Source: Acidobacteriota bacterium (GTDB taxonomy: Bacteria; Acidobacteriota; Aminicenantia; Aminicenantales; Aminicenantaceae). Taken from it: DNA of 40,368 bases. Position 1 is the first letter of the stretch. Each line of letters starts with the position of its first letter. The position numbers and the translations under genes are program-made. Positions 7,989 to 16,032 of the stretch are shown here, piece by piece. The notes under the pieces are model-generated. The model did not search any database, was not told the DNA's origin, and worked only from the letters and a program-made list of their open reading frames with translations. The stretch is taken from contig JAHIPL010000186.1 in NCBI GenBank assembly GCA_018894615.1, positions 1-40,368 on the forward strand. The letters are read 5' to 3'.

Positions 7989-9637
7989 CGGACATCGACG
8001 GACGGCTGATCATCGGCAGCTCCCGGGTTGAAACGGACAGCAGAAAGGACTCCCTTAATCCGGCCACCCTGGAGACCGTGGGACGGTACTGCCTGGCCTC
8101 AGGGGAGCTCAACAGGAGAGCCGCCGAAGCGGCCAGGAACGCCTTTCCTGCCTGGAAAACCGTGCCGTCCAATGAGAAAAAGCGCCTTCTCCTTGCCGCC
8201 AAATTCCTTCTGCTTGAAAGAAAGGACAGGATCGCGGCTCTGATCGCAGAGGAAAAGGGCTCCCCTCTGACCGAGTCTCTGGCGGTGGAGGTGCTCGGCG
8301 CCCTGGAAGCGCTGGATTATTACGCACGAGTCGCTCCACGTTCCCTCAGGCCGAAAAAATCCGGGCATCATGTGGCTCTCTTTTCCCACAAAAAAAGCGC
8401 CTTTCATTTTTCCCCTCTGGGACCGACGCTCATCATTTCTCCCTGGAACTTTCCCTTTCTCATTCCCATCTGCGACATCCTGGGAGCCCTGACCGGAGGA
8501 AACACCGTCGTCCTGCGGCCCTCCTCCACAACCGCCCTTATCGGGCTTGCCATCGGCGAGCTGTTCCTGGATGCCGGTTTTCCGCCCGGAGTCGTCAATG
8601 TCGTCAACTGTCCCATTCCCGAAGCCGAGGACATGATCACGGACAGAATCTTTCAGACCGTCATGTTCACGGGAAGCGTCCCGGTGGGGAAAAGGATCAT
8701 GGAGCTCTGCAGCCGCAACCTCACCAATCTCACCCTTGAGCTCGGCGGAAAGGATCCCATGATCGTCTGCGAGGATGCCGATCTCGACCGGGCCGCACAG
8801 GGAGCGGTCTGGGGGGCGTTCACCAACTGCGGGCAATCCTGCGCCTCCGTGGAGCGGGTCTATGTGCATGAAGCGGTGTACGAAGCCTTCCTCCGGAAGG
8901 TCGTGGACATCACCCGCTCTCTTCGTGTGGGCGACCCTCAATCCGACACCGTCGATATCGGCCCCATGGCTTCGGATGGACAGCGCAAGCTCGTTTTGGA
9001 CCATATCAGGGAAGCGGAAAAGAAGGGCGCCGTCATCGAATGCGGAGGCGGAGACGGAGGCCATTCCACAGGCTATTATCTGATGCCGACCGTTCTGACC
9101 GGAGTCGACCACTCCATGAAGGTGATGACCGAGGAAACATTCGGCCCCGTCCTGCCCATCATGCCCTTTTCCGATGATACGGAAGCCGTCGCCCTGGCCA
9201 ACAACAGCGACTACGGATTGACCGCCTCCGTCTGGACGAGAAACCGCTCCCGGGCGTCCCGTTTGGCCGCTGAAATCGAGGCGGGCTCGGTGACCATCAA
9301 CGATCACATGTATTCTTTCGCCGAACCACGGGCCATCTGGGGAGGAGTCAAGCAGACGGGAATCGGCCGCTCCCATGGCCCGTTCGGCCTTCTTTATCTT
9401 GTGAACATCAAATATATCAGCCGGGATTTTTCCAGAATGAAGAGGCAGCTGTGGTGGTTCCCTTACTCGCCCTTTTTTCGCCACCTGCTGAACAAAGCCC
9501 TGTTCCTCTTCCATCACAACAGGGTCCCCCTGCGGCTTCACATGCTGATGCAGCTTATTCCCCACCTCCCGCGCATCACCCGGGAAAGCCCGCTCGGCAA
9601 TTATCTGAAAAACATCCCCCGCATTCTGAAAAAATGA
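7985..9637 (+). CDS. NAD(P)-dependent aldehyde dehydrogenase with C-terminal hydrophobic tail
   Basis: Starting at the ATG that overlaps the preceding stop (ATGA), the protein has 550 residues. The frame is open upstream to 7646, but that part overlaps the DUF362 gene. ALDH landmarks are SPWNFP (cofactor binding), FTGSVPVGK, LELGGKDP with the general-base Glu and NCGQSCAS with the nucleophilic Cys. EETFGPVLP and the NDHMYSFAEP region complete the catalytic domain. The last 60 or so residues are rich in aromatic, leucine and basic residues, like the tail of membrane-associated fatty-aldehyde dehydrogenases. A long-chain or lipid aldehyde substrate is therefore plausible but not shown. It is coupled to the next gene by another ATGA. 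Confidence 0.92.
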   Translation: MTDIDGRLIIGSSRVETDSRKDSLNPATLETVGRYCLASGELNRRAAEAARNAFPAWKTVPSNEKKRLLLAAKFLLLERKDRIAALIAEEKGSPLTESLAVEVLGALEALDYYARVAPRSLRPKKSGHHVALFSHKKSAFHFSPLGPTLIISPWNFPFLIPICDILGALTGGNTVVLRPSSTTALIGLAIGELFLDAGFPPGVVNVVNCPIPEAEDMITDRIFQTVMFTGSVPVGKRIMELCSRNLTNLTLELGGKDPMIVCEDADLDRAAQGAVWGAFTNCGQSCASVERVYVHEAVYEAFLRKVVDITRSLRVGDPQSDTVDIGPMASDGQRKLVLDHIREAEKKGAVIECGGGDGGHSTGYYLMPTVLTGVDHSMKVMTEETFGPVLPIMPFSDDTEAVALANNSDYGLTASVWTRNRSRASRLAAEIEAGSVTINDHMYSFAEPRAIWGGVKQTGIGRSHGPFGLLYLVNIKYISRDFSRMKRQLWWFPYSPFFRHLLNKALFLFHHNRVPLRLHMLMQLIPHLPRITRESPLGNYLKNIPRILKK

Positions 9638-10173
9638 ACAGCGCACTGAAACTGATCGGCCTCACCGGCACCAACGGCGCCGGGAAAGGTGAATCGGCCC
9701 GTTTTTTTGTGGACTCCGGTTTCGCTTTTTTTTCCCTCTCGGACATCATCCGACGGGAACTCGAAGTACGGGGGCTTGAGGAAAACCGGGACAATCTTAT
9801 TCGGACCGGCAACGAACTGCGCGAAACCTCCGGAGCGGATGTCTTGGCCAGAAGGGTGATGGCCCTCATCTCCGATCATTCCGTCATCGACAGCATCCGC
9901 AATCCGGAGGAGATCGCCGCCCTTCGCGAGTTTCCCGGATTCCTGCTTCTTGCCCTCGACGCGCCCGTTGCCCTCCGGTATGAACGCACGCGGAAAAGAG
10001 GCCGGAATGAATCATCCCGGACCTTGGAGGAATTTCAGGCCAAGGAAGCGGAAGAGCGGTCCGACCGGAAAACCGGACAGCAGCTTCACGCCTGCATCCG
10101 TCTGGCCGACCACGTCATCCAGAATGACGGAACCCTTGATGAGCTTCGGGCTCAACTGGAGAAATTTTTATGA
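9634..10173 (+). CDS. UPF0200-like P-loop nucleotide kinase family protein
   Basis: The ATG at 9634 overlaps the ALDH stop and gives 179 residues. A Walker A loop, GTNGAGKGE (residues 12-20), is followed by a nucleotide-kinase-like body: SLSDIIRREL, an IDSIRNPEEI segment after a hydrophobic strand, an RYERTRKRGR lid and a C-terminal ADHVIQNDG strand. This pattern resembles the mostly archaeal UPF0200 family more than bacterial dephospho-CoA kinase, to which it is also related. The substrate is not established. The next gene, coupled by ATGA, is a dCMP-deaminase-like protein, so a role on a deoxynucleotide or other (di)nucleotide is a reasonable guess. Confidence 0.82.
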   Translation: MNSALKLIGLTGTNGAGKGESARFFVDSGFAFFSLSDIIRRELEVRGLEENRDNLIRTGNELRETSGADVLARRVMALISDHSVIDSIRNPEEIAALREFPGFLLLALDAPVALRYERTRKRGRNESSRTLEEFQAKEAEERSDRKTGQQLHACIRLADHVIQNDGTLDELRAQLEKFL

Positions 10174-10685
10174 GCGACGAGAAAAAGCGCATTACAAAGG
10201 ATGACTACTACCTAGGCATCGCCAAAGAAGTGGCCCGGCGGAGCACCTGTTTCCGCCGCTCCATCGGCGCCATCATCATTCGCGACGACCAAATCATCTC
10301 CACGGGGTACGTCGGCGCCCCGAGAAAAACAACCTCCAGCATTGAGCACGGGTTCTGCCTGCGGGACAGGTTGAACATCCCTCACGGGCATCGCTATGAG
10401 CTCTGCCGGAGCGTGCATGCCGAGCAGAACTCCATCATCAACGCCGCCCGGGCAGGCGTCAGTCTTCTCGGTGGTGACATGTTCATTTACGGCAGCGTGT
10501 ACGGGGAGGAGGAACCCGTCAACGCCTTCCCCTGCTTCATCTGCAAAAAAATGATCATCAACACCGGTCTCAAAAGGATTGTGTGCTCGACCGCGGACGG
10601 CGGCAGCCATATTTTTACAGTCGAGGAATGGATCAACGACTGGCAGACGGGTGACATCATCGACGACACGCATCAGTACGGATAA
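10170..10685 (+). CDS. Deoxycytidylate deaminase-like zinc deaminase
   Basis: This 171-residue protein has the cytidine/deoxycytidylate deaminase zinc site: His83-Ala-Glu85 (HAE) and PCFIC with Cys122 and Cys125. SIGAIIIRDDQII and STGYVGAP fit the dCMP-deaminase core, and the stretch between residues 52 and 80 has extra His and Cys residues (EHGFC, PHGHRYELC) where dCMP deaminases carry an additional zinc-binding insert. It would convert dCMP to dUMP for dTMP synthesis. It overlaps the preceding kinase by four bases and is the last gene of the plus-strand tat operon. Only 16 bases separate it from the convergent gene at 10702. Confidence 0.9.
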   Translation: MSDEKKRITKDDYYLGIAKEVARRSTCFRRSIGAIIIRDDQIISTGYVGAPRKTTSSIEHGFCLRDRLNIPHGHRYELCRSVHAEQNSIINAARAGVSLLGGDMFIYGSVYGEEEPVNAFPCFICKKMIINTGLKRIVCSTADGGSHIFTVEEWINDWQTGDIIDDTHQYG

Positions 10686-10701
10686 TCCCGAAGGAATTTC
10701 G

Positions 10702-11541
10702 TCAGGGGAAAACAACCGGATCGAGATAGACCACGCGAAAATCCGGGACCTTTCTTCGGGCCTGATCTTCGACCGCCCGATAGGGCGAGCGGTAATCAAA
10801 ATATTGCTTGCGGAACTGCAGGTAGCCGCCCGCCTGAAGGAAATCTCTGAGCCAGGTGAGGGTCACGCGTGACTCGATGTGAAGAACGATCCCGGTCCCG
10901 GCCGACCGCGCGGATTTCAGCAGATCCAAAAGCAGCAGAGCGTCCCCGTCCGTCTCGAGGCTCACTCCGGATAGATGAATCCAGGCGCCCGACCCGGCCA
11001 CATCCGCGAGATCGTTGACCAGAGCGCCTGTATGATAATAAACCAGCCAGCTGCCCGCACCGGCGCATTCAAAGGCCAGCTCATTGAGCATTGAAAAAGG
11101 GTGTGGGATTTCCCTGTTGGTCAGATGAAGATAGATCCCGCTTCCCGCCAGCTGCTTGCCGTCCTGAAGGGTCAGCGCCCCTTTCTGAATGTCCTCGGTC
11201 AGGCGGCTGTAAATGAAGCCGGCCAGGATCGACCGGCCGGACCGGCAGGCATCGTTGATGGTCACCAGTTCATTGATTTCACGTCTGACTCTGTCCGAAG
11301 TGTAAATATCGGCCCCGGCTTTACCCATATCTTCCATCTGATCGGAACGGAGACGCCCGGAGTCGATCAGCCGGAATCGCTTTCCGTGGCGGCGGCACAG
11401 CCGAGCCCCGTCCAGAAGCCAGAAAAAGGTGTATTGGTCATCCCGCACCGTGACATCGTGTCCGGAATCCGCCTGTTCCAGGAACTCAAATTCCCGTTCC
11501 GTCGGGGTTTCAGCGTCAACAGTCGCTTTCTCTTCTGCCAT
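10702..11541 (-). CDS. Unrecognised protein with internal AG-strand repeats
   Basis: I do not recognise this 279-residue protein. It has no signal peptide, no membrane segment and a Glu/Thr-rich N-terminus. A short motif recurs: Ala-Gly, often a small residue and Gly, then a hydrophobic strand. Copies begin near residues 75 (AGADIY), 107 (AGFIY), 132 (AGSGIYLHL), 160 (AGAGSWLVYYH), 182 (AGSGAWIHL), 214 (AGTGIVLHI) and 237 (AGGYLQF), spaced 22-32 residues apart with helix-like stretches between. This suggests a repetitive strand-helix fold. It is a single gene with its own promoter, facing away from queC. Codon use is like its neighbours, so it is probably a real native gene. Confidence 0.75.
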   Translation of the reverse strand: MAEEKATVDAETPTEREFEFLEQADSGHDVTVRDDQYTFFWLLDGARLCRRHGKRFRLIDSGRLRSDQMEDMGKAGADIYTSDRVRREINELVTINDACRSGRSILAGFIYSRLTEDIQKGALTLQDGKQLAGSGIYLHLTNREIPHPFSMLNELAFECAGAGSWLVYYHTGALVNDLADVAGSGAWIHLSGVSLETDGDALLLLDLLKSARSAGTGIVLHIESRVTLTWLRDFLQAGGYLQFRKQYFDYRSPYRAVEDQARRKVPDFRVVYLDPVVFP

Positions 11542-11568
11542 ATTCAGCTCTTTTCAGTAGGATCTTTT

Positions 11569-11597
11569 ATATTATAACAGAGCCGCCGGAAGGTCAA
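11569..11597 (-). promoter_or_regulatory. Promoter for the gene at 10702-11541
   Basis: On the minus strand TTGACC (11597-11592) is followed by an AT-rich block that contains TATAAT (11576-11571, 15-base spacer) and TAATAT (11574-11569, 17-base spacer). Either could serve as the -10 box. The leader would be about 20-25 bases. Confidence 0.6.
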
Positions 11598-11662
11598 AAG
11601 AGAAATCCTCCGGTACAGCCGAAAAAGGTCCGTTACATGCGATTGAAGGGAGAAAAAGGGCC

Positions 11663-11691
11663 TTGCATTCCCAACGGGCTTCTTTTATCAT
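11663..11691 (+). promoter_or_regulatory. Promoter for queCDE with near-leaderless start
   Basis: TTGCAT (11663-11668), a 17-base spacer and TATCAT (11686-11691) precede queC. The expected transcription start (about 11698) is only some six bases before the ATG at 11704, and there is no Shine-Dalgarno. Confidence 0.6.
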
Positions 11692-11703
11692 CGTTTCGAT
11701 CTC

Positions 11704-12387
11704 ATGAAAACAGGCATCGTTCTCTTTTCAGGCGGCATCGACTCCACAACCGCTCTGTACTGGGCCGGACACCGTTTCGAACGCGTGGCGGCTCTCACCT
11801 TTGACTACGGGCAGCGCCACCGTATCGAGATCGACTGCTCCCGGGAAATCGCCGCCCGCCTCAATGTGAAGCAGCAAATTTTCCGGCTTGACCTTTCACA
11901 GATCGGCGGCTCTTCTCTGACCGATCTGCGGGAACCTCTGCCGCAATTCTTTTCTGCGGATGAGATTGAAGAGGGTGTTCCCAGCACCTATGTGCCCTTC
12001 CGCAACGGTATTTTTCTATCGGTGGCGGCGGCATGGGCGGATGTCATCGAGGCCGACGCCATCCTCACCGGATTTAATGTCATCGATTCCCCCCATTACC
12101 CGGACACGACCGAACCTTTTGCCCTTGCTATGGAGAAAGCCGTCCATCTGGGAACCCGACGGAACGGCATTCGGATCCTGACTCCTTTCATCGACAAAAA
12201 AAAATCCGAAATTCTCTCCCTCGGATTGAGTCTGGGTGCCGACTACTCCCACTCCATCTCCTGTTACAGCGGACAGGAAATCCCCTGCGGCCGGTGCTCC
12301 TCCTGCCTCATCCGCAGAAATGCCTGGGCCGCCATCGGCAGGGAGGATCATCTGCTGGCTCGCCTCAAAAAGAAAGGACAACCATGA
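11704..12387 (+). CDS. queC: 7-cyano-7-deazaguanine synthase
   Basis: The 227-residue protein has the PP-loop SGGIDS (residues 9-14) used to adenylate the carboxylate of CDG, and a C-terminal zinc site of four cysteines (187, 195, 198, 201; the last three in PCGRCSSC). QueC turns 7-carboxy-7-deazaguanine into preQ0 with ATP and ammonia for queuosine tRNA modification. The ATG at 11704 gives the standard family N-terminus, so the start is sound even without a Shine-Dalgarno. It heads queC-queD-queE, with its stop overlapping the queD start (ATGA). Confidence 0.97.
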   Translation: MKTGIVLFSGGIDSTTALYWAGHRFERVAALTFDYGQRHRIEIDCSREIAARLNVKQQIFRLDLSQIGGSSLTDLREPLPQFFSADEIEEGVPSTYVPFRNGIFLSVAAAWADVIEADAILTGFNVIDSPHYPDTTEPFALAMEKAVHLGTRRNGIRILTPFIDKKKSEILSLGLSLGADYSHSISCYSGQEIPCGRCSSCLIRRNAWAAIGREDHLLARLKKKGQP

Positions 12388-12728
12388 GCTGGATACTCAA
12401 AGTCAGAGAAAAATTTCAGGCCGCCCATTATCTGAAAAACTACAAGGGAAAGTGTGAAAACATTCACGGACACACCTTCATCGTGGAGGTGGACATCCGG
12501 GTCCACGCCCTGAATGAAGCCGGGATCGGAATCGACTTCACCGAAATCAAGGAGCGGCTTCATCAACTGCTTCCTGACCACACTCTTCTCAACGACGTCT
12601 ACGATTTTAATCCCTCGGCGGAAAACCTGTCCCGGAGGTTCTATCAGGATCTCAAAACAACTTATCCCGTCGAAAACGTGACGGTCTGGGAGTCCGAGGA
12701 TGCCTCGGCCACATACACTGAAGATTAA
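12384..12728 (+). CDS. queD: 6-carboxy-5,6,7,8-tetrahydropterin synthase
   Basis: Using the ATG that overlaps the queC stop gives 114 residues, normal for QueD. Zinc ligands His15 (FQAAHYL), His28 and His30 (NIHGH) and the catalytic Cys24 are all present, followed by GIDFTEIK and the DHTLLND motif. QueD converts dihydroneopterin triphosphate to carboxytetrahydropterin, the QueE substrate. The frame is open further upstream inside queC, but that part is not QueD-like. The gene ends 29 bases inside queE. Confidence 0.96.
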   Translation: MSWILKVREKFQAAHYLKNYKGKCENIHGHTFIVEVDIRVHALNEAGIGIDFTEIKERLHQLLPDHTLLNDVYDFNPSAENLSRRFYQDLKTTYPVENVTVWESEDASATYTED

Positions 12729-13329
12729 GGAAATTTTCGCGAGTTTCCAGGGTGAGGGGCTGCGGATGGGATGTCCCACCCTCTTTGTCCGCCTCTCGGG
12801 ATGCAACCTGCGGTGTTCCTTCTGTGACACGCGGTCGGCCTGGGAGGATGGAGAAGAGCTGCCGGTCCCGAATATTCTGACCGCTGTTGAAGAGTTGAGA
12901 AAAGATGCGCCGACCGAATGGATCTGCCTGACCGGAGGCGAACCGCTGACGCAGAACATCCGTCCGCTGGTCGAGAGCCTGAAAAAAAAAGGATATTCCA
13001 TACAGATCGAAACGAACGGGACTCTGCCGTCCGTCTCATCCGTCGACTGGATCACCCTGTCTCCCAAACCCCCCGACTATGTCATCCATCCCGGCTGTCT
13101 GATCCCGCTCAGAGAGGCCAAACTGGTGGTCACGCGGGAGCTGACGGAAGAGATCATTCATGATGTGCGAACTCGGATTCCTGCAGGCGTTCCCCTTTTT
13201 CTTCAGCCGCAGTCCATGGAGAAATGGAGCCTGAGAAAAGCTGAACAGCTTCTGCGTTCATGTCTCAATGCACACCCGGCCGATATCCGCCTCGGGCTCC
13301 AGCTTCATCTCCTCTACGACATCCGGTGA
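12700..13329 (+). CDS. queE: 7-carboxy-7-deazaguanine synthase (radical SAM)
   Basis: This 209-residue protein has IFASFQGEG at the N-terminus, a radical-SAM cysteine motif CNLRCSFC (Cys35, Cys39, Cys42) and LTGGEPL for SAM binding. IETNGT and SPKPP are also typical of QueE. The enzyme contracts the pterin ring to 7-carboxy-7-deazaguanine. The ATG at 12700 has GAGTCCGAGG just before it and lies inside queD, so the two are coupled by a 29-base overlap. It is the last gene of the que operon; the convergent SGNH hydrolase gene ends 28 bases further on. Confidence 0.96.
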   Translation: MPRPHTLKIKEIFASFQGEGLRMGCPTLFVRLSGCNLRCSFCDTRSAWEDGEELPVPNILTAVEELRKDAPTEWICLTGGEPLTQNIRPLVESLKKKGYSIQIETNGTLPSVSSVDWITLSPKPPDYVIHPGCLIPLREAKLVVTRELTEEIIHDVRTRIPAGVPLFLQPQSMEKWSLRKAEQLLRSCLNAHPADIRLGLQLHLLYDIR

Positions 13330-13357
13330 GACGGGCGAACCACAAGGAGAAAAAGAA

Positions 13358-14032
13358 TCAGCGGAGGTAGTCGGCGAGGGCACCCATCCAGAGAACATAG
13401 CCCGCCCCTGTCAGGTGGATGCCGTCGTTTGTATAGCGTGGGTCCAGCCGCCCTTCCTTCGTCCTGAAAAGAGCAAAAAGATCGATATAGGCCAATCCCC
13501 GATTCCGGCAGAAGGCGCGGAGCCCCGCGTTGACGGACTCAATCTCCCTGCCCTTGCTCACATGGTGGGGAAAGAGCGTATAACGATCACTGACAGGAAG
13601 AACGCTCTGGATGTAGACACAAGTATCAGGGGACTGCCGGGCTATTTGTTGAACGATTCGTTTGATGTTGTTTAAAACGGTCTCAGCCGGAACGCCGTCG
13701 GCCAGGTCATTGATCCCGATCATCAGAAACACACCTGCCGGTTTCGCCGCGGTCACCTCATCCACTCTGGCCAGGATGCCGTCCGTTGTGTCTCCGCTGA
13801 TCCCCCTGTTTTTAATCCGGAGGTCATTAAACATCTCCGCCCACTCCCCTCCATCCGTGATGCTGTCCCCGAGAAAGATTATCTCTCCCTGTTCATCAGG
13901 AAGGACGTCGAAGAGTGTTTTTTTCTGAATATAATAGGGGGAAAAACGCTCCGGGCGGGCACTGATTTGCATCCATGCGCCGGCCAGAATGAAACAGCAC
14001 ACCATCCCGAATACTTTCTTTTGTATCGTCAT
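13358..14032 (-). CDS. Secreted SGNH/GDSL-family hydrolase
   Basis: From the ATG at 14032, which has GGAG eight bases upstream, the protein has 224 residues and a signal peptide (TIQKKVFGMVCCFILAGAWM region). A TTG at 14068 overlapping the preceding stop is an alternative but would place 12 hydrophilic residues before the signal. SGNH blocks are present: FLGDSITDG (Ser nucleophile), a GDTT glycine block, GINDLADG (Asn block) and DGIHLTGAGY (Asp-x-x-His). It probably removes acyl or acetyl groups from a sugar or lipid outside the cytoplasm; the substrate is unknown. It is the last gene of the hfq operon. Confidence 0.88.
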   Translation of the reverse strand: MTIQKKVFGMVCCFILAGAWMQISARPERFSPYYIQKKTLFDVLPDEQGEIIFLGDSITDGGEWAEMFNDLRIKNRGISGDTTDGILARVDEVTAAKPAGVFLMIGINDLADGVPAETVLNNIKRIVQQIARQSPDTCVYIQSVLPVSDRYTLFPHHVSKGREIESVNAGLRAFCRNRGLAYIDLFALFRTKEGRLDPRYTNDGIHLTGAGYVLWMGALADYLR

Positions 14033-14064
14033 ATTCTCATCTCCATCTATGTGCCGACCGGCGG

Positions 14065-15144
14065 TCAATCATAGGATTTCCAGAGGCGGCCCCACTCCGT
14101 CTTTCGAAAACGGGCGATCCGCCGGCGGCCGATGGTCGGGTACCACAGCCAGTCATGATAGATATTGCTGGCGAGGGGCGCCCAGAAAACCAGGGGAGAG
14201 TGAAGCAGCAGTTTTTCCGTTTTCTGAAGAAAGCCCTTTCGGATCATCTGGTCGCCCCAGATCACAAAACTGCGCTTGGAGCGAAAATGGAAGTTGAGGG
14301 CGGAGATGTCCTCCCCCGTCAGCTCCAACTCCCGAAGATCGCCGCAGCCTAATCCCTGCTCATGAGCCATGCGGATGTAAGGGATCTCAAGCGGATCAAA
14401 TCCCATGAGTTTAGCCGCGACGGCATCGACGGCAACGGAATCGGCCGAGGCCAGGATGATATTCCGCACTTCCGGAATCATCGTCCGCGGTCCGGCACCG
14501 TTTCCGCAGACGGTCCCGTCCATTACGGCGAACAGACCGGAATGCAGCTCTTTCTGCATGATCAGAAGGTCAACGAGAACCTCATGGATGTATTTATGGG
14601 CGTGGTGCCGGACTTCTTTGAGGAGCCCCCCGAACGCGTTTTTAACGGCACCCGTCGTCACGGAGTGCCCGTGGGTTTTAACCGTCGGCAGATGCAGGAT
14701 GTTCCGTCCGATAAACATTTTCGGTATTTCGATTCCCTCGGGAAAGATCTCATTCAGGCGGAGGAGAGGTGTCTTGAATTCATGGGTGGTCCACTCCACA
14801 TCGGGAAGCGGAATGAACGGCAGGCCGTATTTTTCCAGAATGGGTGTCCATTTGTTATTGCGCGCGCCTTTGACCGGATGGGTGACCACCGTCTTGTTTT
14901 CGATAGGGAGGAGCCGCTCCCGGGGATAACCCGCCTCGATCAGGGTCTTCACGACGCCCTCGACCTGCCAGGGCTGGCTCGAGCAGGCGGGGAAATATTT
15001 CGTCCAGGAAAGGTTGAGTTTGATCAGGGTTTCCCTTTCTCTGGGAAGGGCTGTTTCAAAATCAGCCATCCTCATCACTTTTTCATAATCAGACAGGACC
15101 TGGTCGGGAGTCGTCCTCAGAACAGCAACTTTTGATCGTTTCAT
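14065..15144 (-). CDS. DUF362 domain protein
   Basis: The 359-residue protein has DUF362 features in canonical form: IKLNLSW near residue 42, LPTVKTHGHS near 152 and TGAVKNAFGGL, then a DSVAVDAVAAKLMGFDPLEI block shared by the family. It has few cysteines and no ferredoxin domain. Its reaction is unknown. Its C-terminus is basic and aromatic (WYPTIGRRRIARF). It lies three bases after the UbiA-family gene and just before the SGNH hydrolase, so a lipid- or envelope-linked role is possible from context only. It is a paralogue of the protein at 6705-7988, which has lost the KTH motif. Confidence 0.82.
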   Translation of the reverse strand: MKRSKVAVLRTTPDQVLSDYEKVMRMADFETALPRERETLIKLNLSWTKYFPACSSQPWQVEGVVKTLIEAGYPRERLLPIENKTVVTHPVKGARNNKWTPILEKYGLPFIPLPDVEWTTHEFKTPLLRLNEIFPEGIEIPKMFIGRNILHLPTVKTHGHSVTTGAVKNAFGGLLKEVRHHAHKYIHEVLVDLLIMQKELHSGLFAVMDGTVCGNGAGPRTMIPEVRNIILASADSVAVDAVAAKLMGFDPLEIPYIRMAHEQGLGCGDLRELELTGEDISALNFHFRSKRSFVIWGDQMIRKGFLQKTEKLLLHSPLVFWAPLASNIYHDWLWYPTIGRRRIARFRKTEWGRLWKSYD

Positions 15145-15147
15145 GAT

Positions 15148-16029
15148 TCAGACCTTGTAATAAATTATCAGGGCAGCCGAGATCACCCACAGGATGATGG
15201 CCAGAAGGAGGGGTTTGTCCTTCAGGATGAGCGTTTCCGGCATTCCGCCTCCGGACCTGCGGTGGATCAGATACAGGTACCGAAAGATGCCGTACAGCAC
15301 AAACGGCACAGTGGCGAACAGATGCTCGGTCCCGAATTTGGCGATCGTTTCGGCGGCGATGGTGTAAAGACAGTAGGAAATGACCGTCGACGCCGTCACA
15401 ACGGCAATCATCTGGTCAAGCAGATAGGGGCTGTATTCACTGAGAATGGGCCGGTGACCGGCGGCCTTGTCGTCGAGAAGAAGAAGTTCATGCCGCCGCT
15501 TGCTGAGGGCTAGAAAAAGAGCCAGAAGGAGCGTGCAGATGAGAAGCCAGGGGGAGATGGTGACACTGATCACCAACCCTCCGGCTATCACCCGGAGAGC
15601 AAAGCCGGCGGCGACCAGAAAAACGTCGAGAATGACGATGTGTTTCAGCCAGAGTGAATACCCGATCTGCACCAGAAAATAAAGCAACAGCACCAGGCCG
15701 AAGGATGTATTCCACACAAGTGCCGTAAAAAGGCTCAGAACACTGATCAGAACAAGCGCAAAGAAGGCGGACTTTTTTTTCAGCCTGCCGGAGGGGAGAG
15801 GGCGCTGCCGTTTCAGGGGATGGTTTTTATCCTCCTCCAGGTCCATGAGGTCGTTCAGGATATAAGAAGCGCCGGAAATCAGACAGAAAAGGAAAAAGGC
15901 GCCCAGCACCCGGAGTCCCATCGACAGGTCGAACAGGTTGCGGGAGAACAGCAGGGGAGCAAAAATGAACAGATTCTTGATCCACTGCTGCGGACGAAGC
16001 GAGTGAATGATTTCAATCAACGTCTTCAA
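15148..16029 (-). CDS. UbiA-family prenyltransferase, decaprenyl-phosphate phosphoribosyltransferase-like
   Basis: The 293-residue protein has about eight or nine hydrophobic segments and the UbiA first aspartate motif in the form NDLMDLEEDKNHP, followed by KRQRPLPSG. That HPxKxxRP ending is characteristic of polyprenyl-phosphate phosphoribosyltransferases, which move phosphoribose from PRPP to a polyprenyl phosphate in the inner membrane. PQQWIKN near residue 13 also fits that group. An aromatic prenyltransferase role is less likely. It sits between queF and a DUF362 gene in the hfq operon with gaps of three bases on each side. Confidence 0.87.
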   Translation of the reverse strand: MKTLIEIIHSLRPQQWIKNLFIFAPLLFSRNLFDLSMGLRVLGAFFLFCLISGASYILNDLMDLEEDKNHPLKRQRPLPSGRLKKKSAFFALVLISVLSLFTALVWNTSFGLVLLLYFLVQIGYSLWLKHIVILDVFLVAAGFALRVIAGGLVISVTISPWLLICTLLLALFLALSKRRHELLLLDDKAAGHRPILSEYSPYLLDQMIAVVTASTVISYCLYTIAAETIAKFGTEHLFATVPFVLYGIFRYLYLIHRRSGGGMPETLILKDKPLLLAIILWVISAALIIYYKV

Positions 16030-16032
16030 GGA

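Noticed and set aside
8099-9646. Long minus-strand open frame opposite the aldehyde dehydrogenase
   Set aside because: It is a shadow of the ALDH gene, with no recognisable motifs and no ribosome binding site.
11542-11703. preQ1 riboswitch upstream of queC
   Set aside because: No preQ1-I or preQ1-II consensus is visible; the only hairpin (11585-11613) is imperfect, and the predicted transcript begins after it.
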